Shown in pieces: positions 39,166 through 49,211 of a stretch of DNA of 64,000 bases (within the stretch, counting starts at the first letter, position 1; each line of letters starts with the position of its first letter). Under the pieces are notes generated by a model that ran no database searches, had not been told where the DNA came from, and saw nothing but the letters and a program-made list of their open reading frames with translations. The position numbers and the translations under genes were made by a program. Where the stretch lies: contig OZ038422.1 in assembly GCA_964036155.1 (NCBI GenBank), forward strand, positions 30,341,201 to 30,405,200. Direction: 5' to 3'. Origin of the DNA: Diploscapter coronatus. Its lineage: Eukaryota > Nematoda > Chromadorea > Rhabditida > Rhabditidae.

Positions 39166-40893
39166 TCAATCAGTCGCTCTCACGTTAACCCCGCACAGCG
39201 TCAGAATACGACCCATCACAGTCGTTTTCAGGCCCGATCTAAATTTGTAAGTTTTTTTTTTCAGAAAAGCGCTTAGATCAAGAAATAAAATTGAAAAAAA
39301 CGAAAATTTTCATTAAAAAATTTGTAAATTTGATTTTTGTCAGATCTAGGCAGTCTTTCAGTCAGAACGAAAAATATAGAGGAGGGGGTACGCAATATGA
39401 ATTTGACAGAATATTTTTGCTTAAGGGGATACATTAGAACGATCTGACTTAATCCCTGCCTAGGTTTTTTGTGCTATATTTGTTTTTTTTTCAAATAAAA
39501 AAGCCCACTTCTCAGCTGCATTGGAGAATTTGTTGTTGATGTTGCGAAGACGAATCGACGCATGGATAAACATGATCAGCACGGGGAAAAGCAGGCTGAA
39601 ATGAAGAAATATTTTTCATTTTCTTCTGAAGAGGAAAAAGAACTTTCATCGTTGCCTATTTCCAAAATCTCCTTAAACTATCAGTTCAAAAGAAGGGAAA
39701 AGTAGCTTTTTTCTAAATAGTAAGAGCTTATTTTTTCGGAAAATTTAAAATTAGAATTGAACACAGCTTTGTTCATTTGAATGAAAATGTTCTTCAATTG
39801 CTTTTGCTATTTTTGAATTTCCCGACAAATAAACACAAGCCGAAAATGTGTTACCAGAAAGTGACGAGAAAGACGTGAGGCAACATCATGATGAAGTAGT
39901 ACACGGAGACCACGATCAGGCCCAGCGTCACGAACGGGTGGTCGCGACGCATCTGAAAAGGGATTTTTAGAATTAAAATTTCGATTTTCTTTAGAAATCC
40001 ATTCTACATTCAATAAAGTATTAAAAACGATATTGAAGATTATTCCCTTGCATAAAAATTAAGATTTTTGTAAGTTCACGGGGATCCTCATGAGATGGCT
40101 ATTGAAATAGAAGAAAGAAAAGTTCAGATAATTCCAGAAAAAATCGTGAATTTTACAAATTTATCGAATTTCAAGAATAGCACTCACATTGACGACATCC
40201 GGATTGGAAGTGATGGAGCCGTAGATGACTGCGCCCGCAAATATCACTGCCGACATGCCGCACACGAAGGACTGAAGATCAAAATAAAGGGATTTTTTTG
40301 CAAAATTTTTACCGTTTGGAGTAATTTTTAGAATATTTAAACAAATGTTCTACCTGCGCGGCAAAGAGACCCTCGATCAAGACGATCGCCAGCAGAAAGA
40401 CGAAGTAGTTGGTCTGAAAATAAGATTTTTTATTAGCAAATTTTTGAAATATCTCCAAAAAAAATAAAGAATAATTAGTTGATTTCTTGGATCAAGATAG
40501 AATTCAGGAAATTTTTTTTTAAAAAGACCTGATAGTAGAGCAGATTGCTAACGATGCGGTTGTTCCAGCGCATCAGATCGTTCATCGGGGGCATCTGAAA
40601 ATAATCTTGGCTTTCCTTAAAAACATTTCCACTTGTTTTTCTTTCAAAACATAACAATGCCGACCTCATAGCGATTGGACCTGAGGAGCCAGTCCTCGAA
40701 GGGTCTGAACGGAGGCAACTCCACGTTCCGGAAGTATCCACTGAAAACTTTTTAGAATTTTTTTTTTTCGAGAAAACAAATCTTTGAACAATAATTGAAT
40801 CACAAACATTTCGAGAAAGAATTTGGTTTTTAATTTTAAGCCACTCGATTATCGTGATTACCTGTTGGAGCTACTGCCCGCGTACTGGGACAT
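39166..40893 (-). CDS. praf-3: PRA1-family membrane protein, ARL6IP5/PRAF3-like
   Basis: Probable ER/Golgi multi-pass protein of the prenylated Rab acceptor family. Its mammalian relative ARL6IP5 (JWA) modulates membrane traffic and glutamate transporters. Eight exons, all phase-consistent: 40862-40893, 40665-40740, 40529-40594, 40354-40413, 40188-40271, 39855-39952, 39509-39595, 39166-39238. They give 191 aa (ARL6IP5 is 188). Diagnostic segments are RPFEDWLLRSNRYE, WNNRIVSNLLYYQTNYFVF, two hydrophobic hairpins (exons 4-5 and 6-7), and FIHASIRLRNINNKF followed by GLKTTVMGRIL at the C-terminus. The start ATG lies just after a TTTTCAG-like acceptor, so trans-splicing or a 5' UTR intron is possible. 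The symbol follows my recollection of C. elegans naming and is less sure than the family. Confidence 0.9.
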
Positions 40894-42228
40894 CGTTGCT
40901 GAATTCTGAAAACGTCAAAAATCATCGAGAATATCACGAAAATAGAAAATCAACAAATAAGAGCAATGAATCTTGTCACTTATCGAAAACGCTTTCGTCC
41001 TTTCTTCGATTTCAAATTGCGTAAAACACGCGCAACCACATTTCCTCATTTTGGCTAGGGGCCATCAAGATCCGTCCACTATTTACTATTTTTGTATCCC
41101 GAATTAGCCTTTATATAAGAAAGAAGGAAAGTTTTTTTTATCACAAACTAGCATATTACCAATGTAAAATCGATCAAAATTTTCCACGTTGCACATCTAC
41201 AACAAATTTCCTTTCCAATTATGTATAATACATGAGAGTCAGACAAACCTATCATAGAAATCTAAGCTTGGATAGAAAAACAAACAGAAGCTCAACTAAA
41301 TACTAATTGTTTATACTGACAAAATATCAACAAAAAAAAGTATAGCAATGACTAGCAAATTTGGGAAGCTATGGAAAATTTATGAAACCCCGATAACAGG
41401 ATGGGTCATTTGCATTGATTGCTACAAATCAGTTAAGAAGTAAAGAAAATGAATCTAAATTAAATTGTCTAAATCGTTATTTATAAGTAGAGAGATCAAG
41501 TGGTTTTTTTTTTCAAAATAGACTAAATTGGATAAATTTTATATGAAAATGATGGTCGAGATTAAAATAATATCAAACTTTTTAGATTTTCAAAAACGGT
41601 CCATCTTATCAAAAGTTATGACCATTCGAGTTTCGACGTCGTTCATGCCTTCAGAAAGCCTTTTTCGAAAAACCAACGACGCTATCATTTCGGGTACATT
41701 TTATTACCCTAATTGGTGCCTTAGTTTCATGAAAGTACTAATTAACGATAATTGAAACGGCGGAAAATTTCATGCGTTCTTTCTCTCCCTCGAAAGGGGA
41801 GACTTGGTCTCTCTAAGTAAACTCGTAGAAGCTCTAAAACAATAGGCATTATGCTAAATGATGAAAATAAATAGAGTAATCCTCTGGTTTACGCATCTAA
41901 TAATTCGTTTTACTATTCTTGCAAATAAACTAGAAGCCAAATGCAGCTTCTTGCAGAATTTTGATATGAAACATCTTTATTTCATCATAAGTTGACGATT
42001 TATTGCGAAAAAGAAACCCGCAATTATTCAAAGTAACTCAGAAAAATACCTCAGAAATCTAATGAATAAAGATACCAATTTTTCTAATAACCCTATACAA
42101 TAACGATAAACCTAATTTAAATTGTGATCTTTTCATTGTGTCTAAGGTATTTTTCCGAATTTAACATCTTTGGAAACAAATTTACAGAAATACCAGTGGA
42201 TGTGTTTATGTGAATCAAAAAAAAGATG
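40894..42228. other. Intergenic region, no gene seen
   Basis: AT-rich spacer between the PRAF3-like gene (5' side) and the unidentified gene (3' side). The minus-strand sequence directly upstream of 40893 contains a TTTTCAG acceptor near 40905 that could be a trans-splice site. I see no other coding or RNA feature. Confidence 0.5.
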
Positions 42229-45200
42229 CTAAACATTGTTAATGGTAATCTTTCTCAAAGATAGTCGAAATTCGGCATACATTTCTTCGGAAGCGACTTC
42301 GACGTGAGTTCCTTCTGCTTTCAATAGCATATTACAGTCTGAAATTATTAGGTTGGATAGAAAGTCCTGCACCAAAAAAACATTAATTTTCATTTATTCA
42401 TAACTTTATTTAAAACCATCAAAAATCAACGATATATTCACCATTGAGACTCATAACCTTCACCCATCTATTGAGCAGATCGTTGATGCCCTGCGCCCAG
42501 AATTCAGGAGACTGTGACGCGAAGAACTTGTCGACTACTGTTTTAAGGTCATCGTATTTGTCGATTTTTTTCTCACGTAGATGGAGCTTTAAAGGATGGA
42601 ACAAATGGTAGCCTGGCAGAGTGAGGCCCGGCGAATACGATGAGTGGATGACCGGATGCCAGCCGAGCTTTGTGGTCTTCTGGTGGGTGCCCGAAGCGAC
42701 GTGTAGTCGCGCACTGTCATGCAGGAGGTGGACAATTAAGCGTTTTGGCCATCTTTCTCGAATTGCGTCAGCCAATTTTTGAAGCTAATCGATATAGATG
42801 GTAGCTGTGACGGTGCTGCTTGCAGGAAGCAACTCGTAGTATATCGACCCTTTCGCGTTCCACCAAACGGAGAGGAGATACTTGCGTTGGTGGGGTTCGG
42901 TTTCGGCTGCGTTGGTGGCTCTGCGTCGCGCGGGAGCCAGATGGCGTGTTGTGCATCGTTGTCGTAAGGGATCCAGCTCTCACCTCCAGTCACTAGATTT
43001 TTCAGAAATTCCTTTCGGTGAAGACGAAGGGGGAGAGACTGACAGATGTTAACACGCACTTTTTATAGGCGTCGGTTAGCCGATGGGGGTTCATCTCAAT
43101 TGAATTTTTCGATAGTCGAGATCATGGAAATGGGCAACGATGGTGGCATTGGAGCAGCCGAATATCGTCTCCAATCCTCACGTGGTGGCTTTCGGATTGG
43201 TCTTGATAGCGCTCTGCAATTCGTCGTTTTTGATGAAGGATAGTCGTTCATTGCTCTCATTTTCTTGGAGGCTCATATTTCCTGCCGCGAAGCGATAGAA
43301 CCGACGGTTGAATGTCCAACAAGAAGCAGTGCCCTCACCGAATGTGTTGTTGATGTTAGCGGTCGCTCTACTTGCGTTGTTGTTTTGGCGCCACTCGTAG
43401 TAGATGACTGTTCAAAGTTGGGGTTCGCTTATAATAATCGTAAATCATCAAACCCCTGGGCGCGGGTCCTTATATACCCATGTGGTGATAGCTTCGAGAA
43501 CATTCTACAAGGTTCTCACACTTATTAGGGCATTTGACTCATTTTTAGAAAATTATAGATTTTTAAAATTTTTGGTGCAGGACTTTCTATCCAACCTAAT
43601 AGTTTTCACTCAACTCAATTTAGGGACCATTTGAGTCAGTCGAAAATAAAATATAGTGAGTAAATTGTAAGAGCAAAATCATGGTTATTAAATAGGGTCC
43701 CCAAGCAAATATGTCGAATCGATGTTCAGAAAACATTTTGTGCAGAAATACCACCAGGGATGTAAACAAGATCTTAGCGAAGAACAAATTAAATTAAAAA
43801 TTTCTTAAACCGAAAAAATCAATTGTTCGAAATGAATACGTTTTGGCAAACCTCAAATAGCATTAGCGTAGACGCAAAAATTATGCCCTAATTTTCGGTA
43901 TACAAGCAACCATTTTACTGAATTTTTCATCAATCTAGATATGGTTTTTTTTGGAAATATTTGGGCTTGAAGAGCACTTCCTTCTCAAACTTTTAATTCA
44001 AACTACCATATTTCTGCCACAAATGCATTTCTAAAAGGGGACGAAGCTCAGGATCTCTAGTTATTATAATTATACCATCTCGCAGATGCAAACTTTTTGA
44101 ATTTTATCAAAGGTAAGGTAGAAATTTGTTAAGGAAATTTACTGGAGGTAGATCACAGTGAGATTCCGAGCATTGTTTTCTTTTAGGAATGGTCTTCGCT
44201 CAATTATTTCATAATTATAGGAAGAAAAAGATGAGAAATACCATCGGAAAAAACGGCGTAAGCTGCTCGGAGTTCCACGAAATCTCCGCTCTGGATACGA
44301 CCCTTGAAGTCGGTAATTTCGACATCTACCACATCCAAATGCTTGGCAGATGCTTCGAAGTCAATGTCAGCTCCACAAAATCTGACCGTTTTCATATTTT
44401 CATCAAATTTCGGCTCAGTAGCCACCAGTAAGATGATCGCTGGAAAGATAGCTTTTAAATGTGATGCCTTCATATATGAGAGATTGTTCAAAAGATTGGG
44501 CCCTTTGATATTGATAAACCATTGCCAAGCTTTCAGAAAAGGTGTTGCCTTTCAAAGATATACCTGTTTAATCTCTTGAATAATCATGTCATGAATAGAG
44601 AAATGAAGTTCAATAGTCTGAGAAAAAATAGTACGAACCATAGTGTTTGCCAGGCCAAATATCCCAGATCGTATCGATGGGCAGCGCACGCGATTCAATG
44701 TCCATTATCTGAGCATCAAGTTCATAAAGAATTAGTAGTTCGTTCATCACCTTAGTCACCAATGAATTTCGATGATATAGAGCTGAAATGGACGATGGGA
44801 CGAGGAGAAGGGATGGAAGCTGGAAAGTTCGTCATTAGCTTCGGCTTATTGCGAATGAAGCAAAGACTATCGGTCAACAATAATGTATTTGTAAAGATCA
44901 CAAACTATTCCTCTAGTACCAGCATTTTTCATAAAATTGTAACACCCACAATTGCCTGATCGGTTGTCAGTATGGCATTCGCAAGATGCCATTAACTTCT
45001 GTTCATCTTAAAAGTTAAGAATCGTTTTACCTCCAAAAGTAAACGGATCGTCGGCTCTGAGAAGATTGATTCCTGATTGGGCACTGATGTAGATGGAATG
45101 TAAATCGAGCACTAAAAATGGCCTTCAATCAAAAAGACAAAAAATATGTAAATACCGGATGTTCTAAAGGAAGATTTTCGTCGTTGCCATTCTGATCCAG

Positions 45201-45442
45201 CAATTGGCGAGCAACCTTCTGAACAGAATGATAATGATTTTAAAAAATTTGTTAAACAAACTACCCTGATCAACTTCAGTCGCTTCATCTTCAGAACGAA
45301 TTCATTTTCGTTATAAAAATGATTAACATCCTAAAGAGTTTTGCACCTATTGGAATAAAATTTTAAGAATGATAATGACACATACTGAAAGTCCATCAGA
45401 GCTGCTCATTTCGGAAGACGTTCTCTTCTTTGGACTGGCCAT
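42229..45442 (-). CDS. Unidentified spliced protein, disrupted intron carries mariner
   Basis: I do not recognise the family. Exons resolved with consistent phase at the 5' end are 45386-45442 (ATG; Lys/Ser-rich start MASPKKRTSSEMSSSDGLS), 45265-45330, 45156-45218 and 45031-45111. At the 3' end they are 44242-44439 and 42229-42338 (stop TAG at 42229-42231). Exons between 44440 and 45030 are uncertain; a likely one ends with a donor near 44565. The penultimate exon includes VRFCGADIDFEASAKHLDVV and ends AYAVFSD. It joins phase-correctly to CNMLLKAEGTHVEVASEEM. The composition is charged and probably intracellular, faintly like nematode F-box-associated regions, but this is a guess. The last intron contains a complete mariner insertion. 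Confidence 0.55.
42348..43599 (-). mobile_element. Mariner-family transposon, decayed, full length
   Basis: Perfect terminal inverted repeats of about 28 bp start TTAGGTTGGATAGAAAG and are flanked by a TA duplication (42346-42347 and 43600-43601). Total length is 1,252 bp, typical for mariner. The minus strand encodes degenerate transposase. The first catalytic Asp motif reads TGGES instead of TGDE. The second (LLHDSARLH) keeps its Asp. The third (PGYHLF) has Gly for Asp. There is a frameshift near 42880-42900, an in-frame TAG near 42787 and further stops in the N-terminal part. The element cannot make its own transposase; intact ends could still be mobilised in trans. Confidence 0.95.
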
Positions 45443-47959
45443 CACTGAAAATTCACGAGTTAATAAAAGTACTGACGACATGGAATAGAAGCGTACGAAA
45501 TCGTGAATTTTTTTAATTAAGGATAAAATTCCCAGGATCTCTAGGACTGCAATATGAAAATATTGAAATTTATCTTTTCCTACACTAATTCTCCCTTCTC
45601 TCAACCTCCTTCCTATCTCTAATCACTAATTAGACTTCCAATCTTCCCTAAATAGTTCAAAAATCCCCTAAATTAAAAAAAAATTTCAAAGCTAAAGTTA
45701 AGAAAAAGAATCCTCTGGTGTGAAAGGAAAAGCCGAATGACGTGTGAGACTGTCTATCAGTCGGACAGTCGACTAGCCAAGGGATATAATGGGAAAAATA
45801 CTCTAGCTATCCCTATCGGATTATTAGCAGCTGCGAAAAGCTAAGCGTGACGACAAAACATCTTCTTTTTCATCTTTTCTTTCATTCTCTAGTTCACTTT
45901 CACCTGCCAAATCAGTCTGGTTTATAATCACAACTGGAAATGACGAAGCAAAATTCTGCAGGAGGAAATGGAAAGGTCATTTGAATATTCTTTTCGATTA
46001 TATAAAAAAAACTGGCCATTAGTAGCAATAGAAAAAAAACGATTTTCGGGGCTAGATAATGCAGAGAACGTTTCTTAACTATCTTCATTAGGTATGCTGT
46101 TTCACCGAAAGAATGAGAGAGTTTTCAATCGTCTGATGCAGCTCTATGCTCTTACTACCATCCTTTTGGTACGTCAATAATGATATTTTGGGATTATCGA
46201 CCGGAAAAATAAAGTGAAAGTTAATAAAATTTCACCCGGAGAAAATGGAAGGGTCACTTTAGTTGACGTTTTTAGAAAAAAATGAATTGATCAGATCAGT
46301 TTTATGATAATTCAATCAATTAAAGATGGAAAAAACTATTAGTTTTATTGGAAAAATAGAAATGCCATTTTAAGAAGAAAGTGGTCTAATTTTCAGAAAA
46401 ATGAAGAAGAAATTGCTATTTTTCTTGAGAGAAAGATGACGAGAGATGTCTGAATTCCGAATTATCTTGTTGAAAATCAAAATTTGTTCTAATTTGACCA
46501 AAATATCTTTCGTAGTCGAATTTTTTCGCCTAGAGTGAAAAATATGTCCTCGCTTCATTTCGATATGTTGAATATTCACTCAACTTTGAAAGTTATAACG
46601 TGAACTCGGCAAGATAAGTGCTCGAAAGAACCATTAAGAGCGATATTCATCATGAAATTACTAAGGCTATTAAGACGTCTGGCAATAAATGGAATAATTT
46701 TCTAAATTATCACGCTAGAATGTTGAAAGTACATACCAGCCAAGAGGAAGAATTAAGTGAAAACATCATTTTTAAACATGTGACTTGTCTTCCTCTCAAT
46801 ACTTCGAGTATTTCACATTAGTGTCATTTTTCTTTCAGGAAAAAGATAAAATGTAATAGGTGTGAATGAAATATTTCTGAATGATAATGTAATCGAAATC
46901 TTGAAATCATTTTGACAGATGATTTGAAAAGGGCGCAACGAGGCGAAATAGTATGCAGGAATAGGGGAGGGTAAAGAATGCTCTCTCGCTTTTATACGCT
47001 ATTTCGCCATGTTGCGACGTTGTGCCCTTTCCAGATTGCCATTTTGGCACTTTTTGTTGAAATTAAGAAAACAATTTGATAATTGAGATATTGATTCAAT
47101 CTGAAATAGGGCAATAGGTGACGATGCACAAGCGCAGTGATTTTCGGGGAGAATTAGAGAAGGACAACAAACCTGATTGGGATAGTTGTTTCGCTGATCG
47201 GGCAAATCGAGAAAATAGTGAAGGATTGAAGGAAAAAGAATCAGCGAGAAGTTATCCTCGTCATGCGAAACCGCCAGATATCATCCAAATCACTGATGAC
47301 TAGACAAATGGAAGGAAAATCGAAGATAGGAAGGATATCGGGGGATTCGGAATTAATAATAAATTTGATCAACTTATTCCTGACTTGCTGAATTTCACAA
47401 CCACATTCATTTTCTTGCCAAAACCATTCGCTGAAGGAAAAGTTTCTCTTTATAAACGCGCAGAAATTGGTGTAGTTAAGAAAAAGGCTAAATGGTTCAC
47501 AAAAAAGCCAAAATCTCTTGAGTATTCTAATTCAACAATTGAACACCTTATTCGTATTTTTATTTTCACCAACTTCGACATTTTCAAGTCTCGCTTGTCG
47601 GCTGCATCAGTAGTTTAGAATATCTATTCTCTCTCCGAAATTTTCAAATTCATTTGGTAAGTTTGGCTTCTAGCAAAGTTATAAACAAAAATAGAGGATA
47701 GACGATCCAAATGAATGTGGGTCAGACATGACAAAGCAAAAGATAAAGCCAAATGATGTGAAAATACATTCCTAAAATAGAGAATTTGAGAGAAATATCC
47801 CTACGAATATCAATCATAGACAATATTTCAATGGTTAACGCCTAAATTGAATATGACATGCAGACTAGACGAAGATACTATCAAAATATACCAAAATAAG
47901 AAAAGAAGTTGTGTTTTGAATTATTCATTTTCCGGTTCACATAAATGAAATCATCATTT
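45443..47959. other. Intergenic region, no gene seen
   Basis: Upstream of the unidentified gene. There are short open frames on both strands (for example 46618-46821, 47118-47303 and 47385-47618, plus strand) but no splice architecture or domain signature. A small foldback at 46928-47032 is listed separately. Confidence 0.5.
46928..47032. repeat. Small foldback (MITE-like) with imperfect inverted ends
   Basis: The left end AAAGGGCGCAACGAGGCGAA and the right end (read in reverse complement) GAAAGGGCACAACGTCGC... GGCGAAATAG are imperfect inverted copies around a loop of about 60 bp. The size and structure fit a miniature inverted-repeat element. I cannot assign a superfamily or define a target duplication. 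Confidence 0.55.
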
Positions 47960-47999
47960 TAGTTTTCATACTTAAGAGACATTCCATGAATAACTGGAA

Positions 48000-48190
48000 C
48001 AAGGGTCCGGACAATTGCAAAAGTGTCTCGGATCCGAACTAAACCCATATGGGTGGATACACCCACGGAGCCTAATCACAAAAATGGGGAGATCAGGCCC
48101 TGCCCCCAAAGGTGGGCGGGGCTAGGTGGGGGTCAAAGTCGAGTGTTTTGGCGATTTGACATCCCTCAGGGGGTACAAAGAGAACTTTTT
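48000..48190. repeat. Dispersed GC-rich block, also at 59370-59560
   Basis: It contains GTCTCGGATCCGAAC, TGGGGAGATCAGG and a run of GCCCC/GGCGGGGC words unlike the AT-rich surroundings. It is present once in each segmental copy, so it may be part of the duplication rather than an independent mobile repeat. I see no coding potential. A run of about 20 A residues follows at 48216-48234. Confidence 0.6.
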
Positions 48191-48719
48191 TGCTATAATA
48201 GATTTTCGAAAAATTAAAAAAAAAAAAAAAAAAAGGGATTAACATGGCCACGGAATGTGCCTTCTAGAAATATATAGACTTTAGGGAGTCAATCACTTGT
48301 TTGGGGCTGGAGGGGGTCCCAAAGTAAAAAATGTCAAAAAACGGCAGCTTCATTATACCCCTATGTAGAACATAACTGTGTCCGGATCTACGAAACTTTC
48401 GGAAATTCCCAACCGGAAGGAGGTATCGGGAAGAATAAACTGGAATTTTCATGGATCCGGACATAGATCTAAGCAACTTTGTTAATGAACCATAGCTTTC
48501 GATTTGTTTTCATTTCATACTTTTTGATAACAATGAAATTTTTTATTCAATTTTCATTTGAAAAATGAAATATCAGATGAGAAGGATCATAGAGGAGAAC
48601 ATTCCGCGGCAAGTCGTTCGTCCGTTTCGCAGACATAGAGAAAAGAATGGTTGGTGCACTAAATATTGAATATATGATTTTATAAAAAATTTTTATAGGG
48701 TGCGCGATAGTTTCTAAGC

Positions 48720-48809
48720 CAGGAATGTTCGCGGTGCGAAAAAATGCACCTCACCATAAGCTCTTCCAAAAATTTCGCGCCACACCGCATCGCACTGCGA
48801 ATATCCCTG
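48720..48809. mobile_element. 90-bp MITE, hAT-like, with an empty site in the other copy
   Basis: The ends CAGGAATGTTCGCGGTGCGA and (reverse complement of the right end) CAGGGATATTCGCAGTGCGA match at 17 of 20 positions. They are flanked by TTCTAAGC and TTCTGAAC, an imperfect 8-bp target duplication. The paralogous site at about 60250-60275 reads GTTTCTGAACTATT with no insert. The CAGG ends and 8-bp duplication suggest a hAT-derived MITE. The insertion followed the segmental duplication. Confidence 0.75.
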
Positions 48810-49211
48810 TTCTGAACTATTTTCATATGCCCTTAATAATCAAAAATAGTATTTCTTTAAAAATTAAATTTTTCTTCTCTCCTCTTTCTGATTAGATTTC
48901 ATTTGCCAAAGCATATTATACACAGATTTGAAATATTTGACCTGACGGATTACTTTTAATGGGAAATAGCATTACCATGTTCTTAGGTTATTCATCATCA
49001 GGATGTAAGAGAAGTAAACAATAACGAATCTAATATCGAGTCAAATCTCCCAAATCTGATCATACCTATTCTCTCTTGCCTTCCACTTTCTAGTTATTTT
49101 TAACTAAAATACTTCATACCGTAAAACCTGTAATAAATGCCTTGGGCTTTTAATTTTCAACCTCTCAAAAATAAAAAAGATTCTATTAGAGAATTTACGG
49201 CATTCGTATTT

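Noticed and set aside
31186..40893. eel-1 and the PRAF3-like gene as one operon
   Set aside because: Same strand but separated by about 8 kb including a 4.2 kb mobile element, far beyond the usual ~100-bp spacing of nematode operons.
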